Made by a program: the position numbers and the translations under genes. A stretch of 64,000 nucleotides of DNA from Megaustenia siamemsis (Eukaryota > Mollusca > Gastropoda > Stylommatophora > Ariophantidae): positions 76,688,119 to 76,752,118 of the forward strand of contig JAVIAB010000124.1 of NCBI GenBank assembly GCA_032433765.1. Reading direction: 5' to 3'. This document shows, in pieces, positions 13,328 through 25,100 of the stretch (within the stretch, counting starts at the first letter, position 1; every line of letters starts with the position of its first letter). The notes beneath the pieces are model-generated. The model did not search any database and was not told the origin of the DNA. It saw nothing but the letters and a program-made list of their open reading frames with translations.

Positions 13328-14903
13328 CAGTAGATAAGAAGTCGGAAGTCAGCAAAATATAAAAAAAAACAGAGAGAAGAACAAACAGGATTCAAACAAC
13401 ATTGGTCTTCCATTGATCACATTTTCACTCTTAGAACTATCGCGGAATCAATTGAATTCCATCTTTGCTCATTATTAACTTTGTGGATTTACAAAAGGCA
13501 TTTGATAGTTTACACCGACCTACACTATGGACAATCCTAAACATATATGGATTCCTATAAAATTTGGGAATATTAAAAAGCCTTTTTATTCAGATTCAGT
13601 TTGCTGTGAGTGAGTAGAAAATGGCAACACTGACTGGTTCCTGGTAGAAACAAGGTGTAAAACAAGGGTGTATCATGTCACAACTTTTATTCAGAATTAC
13701 AATTAATTAGGTCATGTGAAAATCCATAGAAGACAGACAATTAGGCATTAAGTGGATTGATAATAAATTCCCAGAAGATCTTGAATTTGCCGATGACTTG
13801 GCACTTTTGAGCTCTACACATGATGATGCTCAAGAAAAGATAGAACTACTCTGCAAGATTTCTGGTCAAATAGGCCTCCAGATCAACACGACCACAACGA
13901 AAGTCCTGGATATTACCAACGAAGCCTCTGATACAACAATTAACTCTTTCCGTACGGAAGCTTTTTATCAATGCAATGGAAGAGATTTCAGAGACAAAAT
14001 TGTTCATGGTTTTAAGAATCAATCTACATATTTATAGTTATCTAACATATAACGTATTATATATGAATGTTTAGATAATTGAACAAAGTATTAGATTTCA
14101 CCAATATCCAGATGATACAAGACATGTAAAAGGAATATGGTTTGATGGTGTTCACACTAATCAAATTGAGTGTGGTACACTATGCGACGAAACGTACGCT
14201 GCCGAAATCGGCATGGCACACAGGGCGGCGAAACGTACAGAAAGAGTTCACAATGACGTTTAACAAAACGTTACAAATATGACCTACATCGGCATCAAAA
14301 TATCCAGAAATGGAGACATAAGAAACCATGACATGCATCGCACAAGCAACAAATACTTTTAGCAATGTGGCAAACATCTGGAGATCCAAAGTTCTCAGTG
14401 AATGAACAAAACTTAGACTGTTCAACTCCTGTGTGATACCAGTGCTAACATATGGATGTGATACCAGTGCTAATATATGGATGTGAATGTTGGAAATCCA
14501 CCAAGACTTTAGGTAGAAAATTAAATGTCATTGAAAATAAATGTCTTCGCAGGATCTCAAACATAAACTGGAAAGAATACATTTCAAATGAACAGATAAG
14601 AGATGAATCAAAACAAGAATATGTGTCAAGCTTTGTAAGAAGAAGGTGTTGGAAATACATCAGTCATGTGCTGAGAATGACTTCCCCATCAGGCATTCAC
14701 GTGGAAACCACCTGGTAAAAGAAAACAAGGTAAGAAGATCAAGAAGTCTTTAAGTCCAAGAAAATTGCTATGCAGAACAATTAACAGGGAAGGCTGAACC
14801 ATGGGACTAAGAAACAACCAAGAACTAACAGCAGATCGTCAATCGTGGAGAACTATGACTTCTGCCCTATGTACCATCGTTGGCCCAAGAGGAAAATGAA
14901 TGA
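13328..14903 (+). mobile_element. LINE family F, decayed copy inside a minisatellite
   Basis: The plus strand carries RT motifs in several frames: NFVDLQKAFDSLHRPTLW (near 13475), KQGVKQGCIMSQLLF (near 13650) and LEFADDLALL (near 13785). Then comes the C-terminal block YGCECWKSTKTLGRKLNVIE and NKCLRRISNINWKEY (14452-14718). There are many frameshifts and stops. The 3' end, ttctgccctatgtaccatcg at about 14860, resembles that of the family-A-like LINEs. The duplication aaaataaat on both sides may be a TSD, but the array unit itself contains this string. Confidence 0.8.
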
Positions 14904-15085
14904 AAAATAAATATGAAAGTCTGGTGTCAATTATAGGCAGCTAAAATAAATATGAGAGCCTGGTGCCAATTATAGGCAACTAAAATAAATATGAGAGACA
15001 TGCCAATTATTGGCACTAAAATAAATATGAGAAACGTGCCAATTATAGGCAACTAAAATAAATATGAGAGCATGGTGCCAATTAT
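14904..15085. repeat. About 39-bp minisatellite, right part
   Basis: Continuation of the array at 13235-13327: aactaaaataaatatgagag with ccaattataggc, about 4.5 units. It abuts the likely 3' UTR end of the CEP170-like gene. Confidence 0.85.
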
Positions 15086-15123
15086 AGCTAAATCATCACA
15101 GCTGTAGCACATATATCAAAGGA

Positions 15124-15129
15124 TTTATT
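15124..15129 (-). terminator. Candidate poly(A) signal of the CEP170-like gene
   Basis: AATAAA on the minus strand, about 200 bp downstream of the stop codon at 15330. It is the first canonical hexamer I see below the stop. Inference only; no cleavage site can be assigned. Confidence 0.4.
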
Positions 15130-15329
15130 GTAGGAAAAATACAGAGAGCAAATATATTATCTTTTTATCTGTTAGCAATGACTACGTCATTATCACTGGG
15201 TAGAAGTCAGTAAGCAAGTGTGTTAATAAACCTCTACACCATGGGGGTGAACAAGGATCAAGTAAGCAATTCTGTTAACATAGCATAAAATGGTAATTCC
15301 CTGCAATAAAATGATAAGAAGATTAGTCA

Positions 15330-15526
15330 TTAAAACTGTCCACTGAACTCAGCCATTTCTGGGGAAGCAACCTCAGTTTCATATGCTTGCGGATGATCGA
15401 TTGGTTGAAAGCCAAACTTCCTCTCAATGTCCTCCAACAGTCTTTGTTTCACCTGCCGACTTGCGGGCACATGTGACAAAACCTCACTATTGACATCAAC
15501 ATCAGGGAAGATGACCGCATTCATCA
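15330..15526 (-). CDS. CEP170: CEP170-like exon 7, terminal, with stop
   Basis: The acceptor ATCCACAG|TG lies at 15526. The exon encodes MNAVIFPDVDVNSEVL, then SHVPASRQVKQRLLEDIERKFGFQP and an acidic tail ending EFSGQF, stop TAA at 15330-15332. MNAVIFPDVDV follows ...LERHVKM exactly where INAMIDPDGTLE follows the last helix of CEP170. A minus-strand AATAAA (plus 15124-15129, read as tttatt) is about 200 bp downstream and would serve as poly(A) signal, just inside the 39-bp repeat. Confidence 0.85.
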
Positions 15527-16088
15527 CTGTGGATAGTATACATTTCTTTCAATTATTTTTGTTCACATAAAAGACAGGCATAGCCATTTAAGTTATCGAT
15601 TGTTTTGAGAGGATAAGAATACAGACATGCTGATTTGTTGCCTGAAGCCAGTAAACAGAGGGAATGTATAAAGCAGGATAAAACAAAGAAAACACTAACA
15701 AAGCCACCACCTCATCCCTTCTCCACCCATCAGGAACCATAACTTCTGTTACTGTTCTTTCGAGGTCATTAAGTTGATCATTTTACAAAAAGATCACAAC
15801 ACAACTCTTCAATAAACGTTGCGAGAACACAAGATCAAAGGGCCAACCATGAAAAAAGAATGGTTTGAAGAATATTAGAAACACTTGGAAACATAGCAAC
15901 AGAGGCAAACAGAAGATAAAAAAAATGCAAATGATATCTCCCCTTGACGCTGAAAGGCAAATAAGGAAGGAAACATTTTTTGCATCAGATGGCTCTGTCA
16001 CTTCATGTTTGTTTTAGCAGTACTCCTTAATTGTTTCAATTATTTTTTAAATTTGTAGTTCATTCAAATCCAAATTTTTTCTCCAAAG

Positions 16089-16126
<38 letters not shown>

Positions 16127-19100
16127 AAATTTCAATAACTGCATTTGTCAATTCTACTACAGTATTGTAAATTGTTATTTAAAATGAAGTATCATTATGT
16201 AGATTACAAATAAAGAATGATTCAAATACAAATACAAAAATGAAAATTCCACTCAGCAAATTGTAATTTCAGATGAAGTTATAATAAACTCTAGCACAGA
16301 CATAACCCCGAATGTGATTGTATCTAAAGTGCACCCACAGATCTCTTTAGTAATTGAATATTCAATTCATAATGTCTAATTTAATAGTGAAATTCACATG
16401 GTTTGTAAGCACAATGAACAGTAAACAAATCCCAACCCCTATCCTTATCATTTGACATACAGAAGATTGCACATACTCACAATGAAATAATATCTACACA
16501 AACATTTATTTTAATGTGTACACAAGATATGTTTTAATATGTACACAGTTCATTTTTTACCAGGTTGTTGCTCAGTAAATACATTTCTGCTACACAAGTC
16601 ATGAGATGTGCCATGACCACAATCCATTTTTAAATAAGAAAATATTCATACACTTTGAAAATCAACTATGTGACAACCATGAGGTTGCTTGTTAAAAAGA
16701 AAAGAAAATTTAAGAAGAGAAATCAAAATCAGTTTGAAGTATTGTAGATCTATCTATCTATCTACTTTCGTTTGCCTAAAGTATTGTCTATACCTGCAAT
16801 GTCATTTCCTGTATAAATTTTACTGTCTTTTGTAATTCTTGCAATGGCCCATATAGTTTTGTCTGTAGTGTTGTATCTATGGGCCAATGGATTTTCCTCA
16901 GTCTACTATATTCAGTACAGTCTTGAAGTATGTGTTCAGCAGTCTGGGGTGCCTGTCCACATGTACAAGTTGTTGAGGTGCTGATCTTGAATTTTGTATA
17001 CATGTGACTATGGAGTCGATTGTGTCCTGTTCTGAGGCGTAGAATGATAGGAGCCAATGGTGGGGTGTGCTAAACACTCCAAGGTATGGTGACAGCTTTA
17101 CAAATAAAGAACACAACACAATACTGACGTTTCGGCCTGTGGCCTTCTTCAGAATACAGGGACAACGACAACAAGCGGTGAAGCACAATTACTACATGTT
17201 AGATGATCAAGTGGAGGACGAGGAAAGTAGGATGCAGAAATAAGAAAATTGTATAATGATAACTTGTTCATATCTATTCATATTATGAAAGGCATCCTGA
17301 TTTAGGGCTTGTGGTCCTCTGATTGATTTGATTATCAGTTTCATATTATGATATGTAACTGGTGCATTTAGTTGTGTGCCTGTTGAACATTCCTTTGCCA
17401 ACTAATCTGCTTCTTCATTTCCTGGTATTCCACAGTGAGATGGGATCCACTGTAGGGCAACCCTGTGGTGCTTGCAGAGTTCAGACAATAAGGTCTGCGG
17501 ATGTGGTAATTTTCTGGATTGTAGTGCCTGGAGTACTGATCTTGCATCTGTCAAAAACACTACAGGCTGTGGGCTAAGATTACTGTTCAGCAGTTTTTCT
17601 ATTGCCAACTTTATTGCTTGGATTTCTGTATCGTAATTGTGACAATATTTCCCTGTTGCTATTTTATTCATATCCCTAGTGTTATTTGGGTACTCTATAT
17701 ATGCACCTGCTCCCCCATTCTTTACTGCATTCTGTGCTGATCCATCTGTGTACACACGAATGCATAGGTCTTGTGGGTATTCTTCATCCAGGAAACTGAG
17801 AGTTATTGTTTTTCGCTGTAGACTATTCTGTTCCTCTTTGTCAACTATTCCTTTCACTTCTGCCCGTATTTGAACTGATAATCCTGATTCCTCTGTCCAG
17901 GGAGTCTGTTCTGGTATGGGCAGTAGGGGGTTAACAACTCTTGGCATGTCTGGTGTTTGTCTACTAATACGCTTGGCTTGGTGGATAAAACTGCTTCTCT
18001 TAAGTCGTCCCAATGCAAGATTTTGTAATCGGTCCTTCATTGGATATCTCGGCATGCATGTAAATTGTTCTGCCTGTATCAGCACCTTTGTGTCCCTCTG
18101 TTCTCTCAGTGCTGGTATCCTCCACAATTTCTCCATCTCCAATATTGGTGTTGATTTCATTGCTCCTGTGATGACCCTAAGTTTTGTACTTTATCTATCC
18201 AGCTCTTGCAGTGTGGTGTTTGATGCTGAGCACCATGCAGATGATCCATATTCTAAATGTGGGCGTATATAAAAAAAAAAGTAAAGTACCCCCGTCATGG
18301 CAAGTTGCGGCGCACAGGGAATATGGTGTTAATGACCATAAATTTTACCGACCTTCGGCATATGATTTTGGGGGTAATGTGGTCGGAATTACGCCCGTGC
18401 CATTTTACTTTCCCATAAAAAAATCCGGTACCCATTTAAGGCTGGGTGAACCCGGAAGCCATCGGTTGGGATTGAACCCTACCCCTTGTCCTTTGTAGTC
18501 CAGTTCACTAACCACTGAGCTATCGCGGCTCCCTTAAATGTGGGCGTATACTCTGTTGGTAAACTTTACTGAGTATTTTCCCATTTGCACCCCACGTGGT
18601 TCCACACAGCATTCTTAGAATAGCCAATTTCCTCATTGCTTTTTGGGTTGCCTTATTTATCTGCTGTTTCCAAGATAGTTTGTTATCAAATGTAACTCTG
18701 AGGTACATAGCTTGTATATCTTCTTTCATAGGTTCATTGTTTATGTAGATGGCTCCTGCTTTTTGTTTTGGGGAGAGAGTGAAAAGTGTAGTACTGCATT
18801 TGTCTGTATTGATGCTGGTACACCTTCTATTTGTCCATGAATTCAGTGCATTCATAGCTCTTTGCAGCAATTTAGAGGCCACTGTTGCATACTCCTCTGT
18901 GCACCACATTACCAAGTCATCTGCATACATTGCCACTTTGATGCCATGTGGTAGTTCAGTAAGTAGGTCATTGATGTAGATTAGAAAAAGTGTTGGAAAT
19001 AGTACCCCTCCCTGTGGGATGCCCTGACGCAGTAAGACCATAAAAGTGAGGACTCCCCAACCTTTCATTTGTGAAATTATTGTGACTATAGAAAGCCCAG

Positions 19101-22100
19101 ACACAAGAACATGTGAACAATACAATGATAAATAAATACAAGGAAGTGGCCTCTGCTAGACATATGGAGGTTACTTTAGACAACACAGCAAAGACAACTG
19201 CTATAGTTTAGGGGAGAGTTCACAAAGCCAATAGAGAAGATGTGAGTAATGATAGCACAGAATGAGTGGATCAATAGTAGAATAGATGAGCTGACTGGTG
19301 CCAAAGGAAGCATAAGCAGAATATCCTCATGCTGCAAAGAATAAATAAATATGAAACATTACCGGATGAATTGCAAAAACAATGGAAGATAACATTAACG
19401 ACAAGAAAAAACAGCGGAGAAGAACAAAACCATGTAGAATAGTAAAAAAAAGTAAAGTACCCCCCCGTCACGCCAAGTGGCGTATAGGGAAATATGGTGT
19501 TAGTGACCCTATATTTTACAGACCTTCAGCACATGATTTTTGGGGTAATGTGGTCGGTATTACGCCCGTGCTGCTTTTACTTTCCCAGAAAAAATCCGGT
19601 ACCCATTTAAGGCTGGGTGAACCCGGAGCCGTCGGTTGGGATCGAACCCTACCCCTTGTCCGTAGTAGTCCAGTTCACTAACCACTGAGCTATCGCGGCT
19701 CCTACTAATTTTTAGGGAATTAGTAAAACCCAGGTGTCCTCGCCAGGATTACGAACCCCGGCTGTTGCCGTGGTAAGCCAACCGCCTATCGATTGCGCTA
19801 ACCGGACACATATTCAATAATAAAACGATACAGATGTAAACAACATTGATGAGTATCTAGATGCATATTTTATAAAACTATGGAAAGAGCGGAGCCGCGA
19901 TAGCTCAGTGGTTAGTGAACTGGACTACAAAGGACAAGAGGTAGGGTTCGATCCCAACCGACGACTTCCGGTTCACCCAGCCTTTAAGTGGGTACCGGAT
20001 ATTGTTCTGGGAAAGTAAAGCGGCACGGGCGTAATACCGACCACATTACCCCAAAAATCATGTGCTGAAGGTCTGTAAAATTTATGGTCACTAACACCAC
20101 ATTCTCTATACGCTACTTGGCGTGAAGGGGTACTTTACTTTTTTTTTTTTATGGAAAGAGCCCATGACTGACAGAGAAAAATGGGGAAAACAGGCAGCAA
20201 ATATGTTATCATATTAATATCATCTTGGATTGTTCTGTATCCTCTTTTGTCTCCCACCTTTGTAGGAAAATGGACCGTTTTCTAGCAAGCAATAATAAAA
20301 ATATTGTCTAGTCAGTAAATTAATTGTGTTACTAAATAAATAAAAAAAATACTCGTTTACTGTTGTTAGTGTTGGCACCACAACACACCAGACTTAAAGT
20401 ACCTATTAAGCACAAAGAATAGGCCAGAACAAATATAAATGGTACCCAATGAGAGAAAAGAGTGAAATGTTTCAGAATGGGGTTCCATGAGAACACATAA
20501 AAAGTAAGGTTCCCTATAAAGCAGGTGAAAAAGATTCTGCCAAGCCTAAAAGTAAGCAGCATAGACAAGAAATATAGGGGACCACCAGAGAGTTGCAGTG
20601 TGGTCTTGCAGAGGAGAGTAGAGAATAGCATAGGTGACAACGTCTGCATATACTAATATGCACATACATGCACATAAGAGTCAAATATACAATAGTGGGG
20701 GAGCAACCTCAGGGCACCAATATGTATGAGTGTGATATATTAATGCCTCGTGAGGTCAGTGAATCCAACTGGACTATAAGGTGATTCTCTACTGAGAAAT
20801 GGCTGCGGTCGTCAGAGTGGCACAGGACAACAATGCCCATGATATGGAGGTCTTGTTCACCCATGTGGTTTGAGGATTTGAAATGGGTAGCCACTGGAGT
20901 GCCAGTATTCTGTTTAACATCCCGAAGATGCTCACAAAATCTGTCCGCTAAACAGACTCACCTATATAAGTCATATGACAGTGCTGGCATATAATGGCCT
21001 AGATGATATGGTGGGACACACATGTGAAACCATCCTTGCTCTCGAATCCCTACAGAATATCCTGCTAACATGTGAATTGTACTGACACTACAATCAGATT
21101 TGAAATCTAGCCCTAATAACAACTGTGTGACAAAGTGTGAGCCTCCTATTGATAGTTATAGAGACAGCTCAACTCTTGGTGTAATCTGATCATCATAGAA
21201 AACTCAGCTCATCAATAGAAGAAGGAGGGATAATCAAAACCAACAGCACACACAAGAGTTTATCAAACATTATTTCTTCACCTTTCAAGAGCTGAGTGAT
21301 TGTTTTGTCATATATTATTTGTTCATCTTTCAAAAACTGCATGATTAGTTGCCATACATGATTTCTTTTGCACTTCAAGAGCTGATTTGACATATGAATA
21401 TATCTGAAAAAGAAAGCTGTTAATAAAATAGAGAAATTTGGAATAGTTCATACTCTTCACATGTCGCTCCAACTTGCGAAGATTTTTCAATGTGCCAGCC
21501 AGTTCTTGATTTGCTGTCTTCCAAGCCGGTATCTCACTCTTAGTGGAGTCAGACAGAAAGTCATCAATAGGAGAAGGCGTATGACTTACTCGGTTCTGAT
21601 CCCTGCAAACAGATGTTCAAATAGAGAAGTCTCAATAAGAAAGTTTTCATGTTGTGTGATGTGAATAGAAAAAAAACTTTCAAGTTTTCTTCACAGTTTT
21701 ATGTGAGTGCAAAAAAAAAGAAAGAGCTTTTTATGTATCAAAAGTGAGTTTTCATGTTTTCTTCATAAAGTTTAATGTGAGTGAAGAGATAAAGAGTTTT
21801 CATATGATTGTGAGTTGTGAGGAGAGATACTTTTCATGTTTATTTCACAAAATTAAGCAAGAATAAAGAGGTTTGAATCCATTAGATATAACATTACTGC
21901 CATTCCATTCTATAAAAATGTGAAGAATAAAGAGCAGCTTTCTGTGGTTCCCTTGATTAAATAATGTTTTTACAGCACTTTATGACTTTTTTTGTTGATT
22001 AACCACATATTTAGGTGCACTTCATGGCTCTTGATGACAGAACATTTCTGTATCAATAACTTCCCTTCATTAGCAGACTAACTACTTGTTCATCTACTGA

Positions 22101-25100
22101 AGGATCTCTCAAACATAGATATAATGCTGTTATTTTATTCACTGACTTTTAACTTGACTGTCCATTATAGTGATTACAAGGCTGTATGACACCAACACAT
22201 TCTCTTTTAAATCTAACATTTACAATAAAATAAAATTTAAACCCATTTGATCTCACCACAATATGTCATTATCCTGATCAAATGAGTTCTCATTTTCTTA
22301 TCGTGCATGTCAGTGGGCAAACAGTGAATGATTTCTCAAGAATACATGAATTAAGCATGGCAATATTGTACTTCTGTAATGTTGTGAATTTTAGAGAAAG
22401 ATGTAGTCAAATGCTGAAAATGATACAATAAATTATCATGTCTGAAAGAAAGATGTATTCAAACATTGAGTAAAGTAAAGTACCCCGTCACACCAAGTGG
22501 CGTATAGGGAAAAATATGGTGTTAGTGACCCTATATTTTACAGACCTTCAGCACATGATTTTGGGGTAATGTGGTAAGTATAACGCCTGTGCTGCCTTAC
22601 TTTCCCAGAAAAAAATCTGGTACCCATTTAAGGCTGGGTGAACACGGAAGCCGTCGGTTGGGATCGAACCCTACCCCTTGTCCTTTGTAGTCCAGTTCAC
22701 TAACCACTGAGCTATCGCGGCTCCCATTCAAACATTGAAAGTGGTAAAATTAATTATCATGTCAGAGAAATACATAGACACAAATACTAAAATATTGGTT
22801 ATGTGAATTTGCAAGACTAATCTATGAAGACATTTAAACTAGATATTCCACATTGTCATGATTTTGCATAGAATTAATTTTCTTTCACAATAATTTATTT
22901 TTCAATTGTTCCCACATATGGTCTTTCCTTTGGCCAGTCCAACAAGACAATACAGCAGCATGAGGATTTGATGCTCTTAAAGAGTGACTTCAACAAAATC
23001 TTGCCAACAATCTATTTGTAGAAATGTGTCTGCTCAATCTGTCATATCCAACACACAGCACTTAGGTTGTTATAGACAGAGACAGACAACAACTGGTGAA
23101 CCAAAACTGTCTAGATCCAGCTCCACTTCCTTCTGGTGCCTGCCATTAGCCTGGCCAAGTGAGTAGGGAGTCCAGCCTCTCAAAGATAAAGACAGATGTG
23201 TTGGCCTGAAAGTCACATATATTGTAGCTTGCTGTCAACCACAACATATCTACCTACAATTAATATACTTTTAGTCACATATATTGTAGCTTGCTCTCAA
23301 CCACAACATATCTACCTCCAATTAATATACTTTTAGTCACATATATTGTAGCTTGTTGTCAACAACAACATATCTACCTACAATTAATATACTTTTAGTC
23401 ACATATATTGTAGCTTGTTGTCAACAACAACATATCTACCTACAATTAATATACTTTTAGTCACATATATTGTAGCTTGCTGTCAGCCACAACATATCTA
23501 CCTACAATTAATATACTTTTAGTCACATATATTGTAGCTTGCTCTCAACCACAACATATCTACCTCCAATTAATATACTTTTAGTCACATATATTGTTGC
23601 TTGTTGTCAGCCACAACATATCTACCTCCAATTAATATACTTTTAGTCACATATATTGTAGCTTGTTGTCAGCCACAACATATCTATCTACAATTAATAT
23701 ACTTTTAGTCACATATATTGTTGCTTGTTGTCAGCCACAACATATCTACCTACAATTAATATACTTTTAGTCACATATATTGTTGCTTGTTGTCAACCAC
23801 AACATATCTATCTACAATTAATATACTTTTAGTCACATATATTGTTGCTTGTTGTCAGCCACAACATATCTACCTACAATTAATATACTTTTAGTCACAT
23901 ATATTGTAGCTTGTTGTCAACCACAACATATCTACCTCCAATTAATATACTTTTAGTCACATATATTGTAGCTTGTTGTCAACCACAACATATCTACCTC
24001 CAATTAATATACTTTTAGTCACATATATTGTAGCTTGCTGTCAACAACAACATATCTACCTCCAATTAATATACTTTTAGTCACATATATTGTAGCTTGT
24101 TGTCAACCACAACATATCTACCTCCAATTAATATACTTTTAGTCACATATATTGTAGCTTGCTGTCAACAACAACATATCTACCTCCAATTAATATACTT
24201 TTAGTCACATATATTGTAGCTTGTTGTCAACCACAACATATCTACCTCCAATTAATATACTTTTAGTCACATATATTGTAGCTTGTTGTCAACCACAACA
24301 TATCTACCTCCAATTAATATACTTTTAGTCACATATATTGTAGCTTGCTGTCAACAACAACATATCTACCTCCAATTAATATACTTTTAGTCACATATAT
24401 TGTAGCTTGTTGTCAACAACAACATATCTACCTACAATTAATATACTTTTAGTCACATATATTGTAGCTTGTTGTCAGCCACAACATATCTACCTACAAT
24501 TAATATACTTTTAGTCACATATATTGTAGCTTGTTGTCAGCCACAACATATCTACCTACAATTAATATACTTTTAGTCACATATATTGTAGCTTGCTGTC
24601 AACAACAACATATCTACCTCCAATTAATATACTTTTAGTCACATATATTGTAGCTTGCTGTCAACAACAACATATCTACCTACAATTAATATACTTTTAG
24701 TCACATATATTGTTGCTTGTTGTCAGCCACAACATATCTACCTCCAATTAATATACTTTTAGTCACATATATTGTAGCTTGTTGTCAGCCACAACATATC
24801 TACCTCCAATTAATATACTTTTAGTCACATATATTGTAGCTTGTTGTCAGCCACAACATATATATATGGCCCTTTTCGTCTTGTCAGACGGTCTAGTGGA
24901 GGCTATTGCGTATTTTTTTGAGGTATTGTTTTTGCCGAACAGCTTCTCTCGTGGCTAATTCTACCAATGTTTGACAAACACACGCGGTCACATAATGAAC
25001 AAGTCAGGCTCGCTGGTCCACAGGGTTTACCATCCTTTTTCATGAGTCTCTTCTCTTCCAAGTCCTGTCTTAGCACAGTCTCAAATGTTGTTATACCGTT

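Larger units (their letters stand above)
16745..19070 (-). mobile_element. I/Jockey-like LINE with RNase H, truncated and twice interrupted
   Basis: Minus strand, 5' to 3': RT half with QGIPQGGVLFPTLFLIYIND and YADDLVMW; the RPHL/EYGSSAW region, split by SINE S1 (18270-18534); an RNase H domain with YTDGSA, DTEIQAI, FLTDARS and GNEEAD (four acidic positions D-E-D-D present); then LAKECSTG after an in-frame stop at 17402; finally RLRTGHNRLHSHMY and CTCGQAPQTAEHILQDC, the terminal Cys/His motif typical of RNase H-bearing LINEs. The 5' part of the RT and the endonuclease are missing. A roughly 150-bp foreign segment with a ribozyme-like motif lies at 17060-17200. The 3' end abuts (TAGA)n at about 16750. 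Confidence 0.85.

Noticed and set aside
19891..19975. A functional tRNA gene at the head of SINE S1
   Set aside because: A and B boxes are present, but several copies carry the same 180-bp non-tRNA body, tail and TSDs, so it is a SINE.
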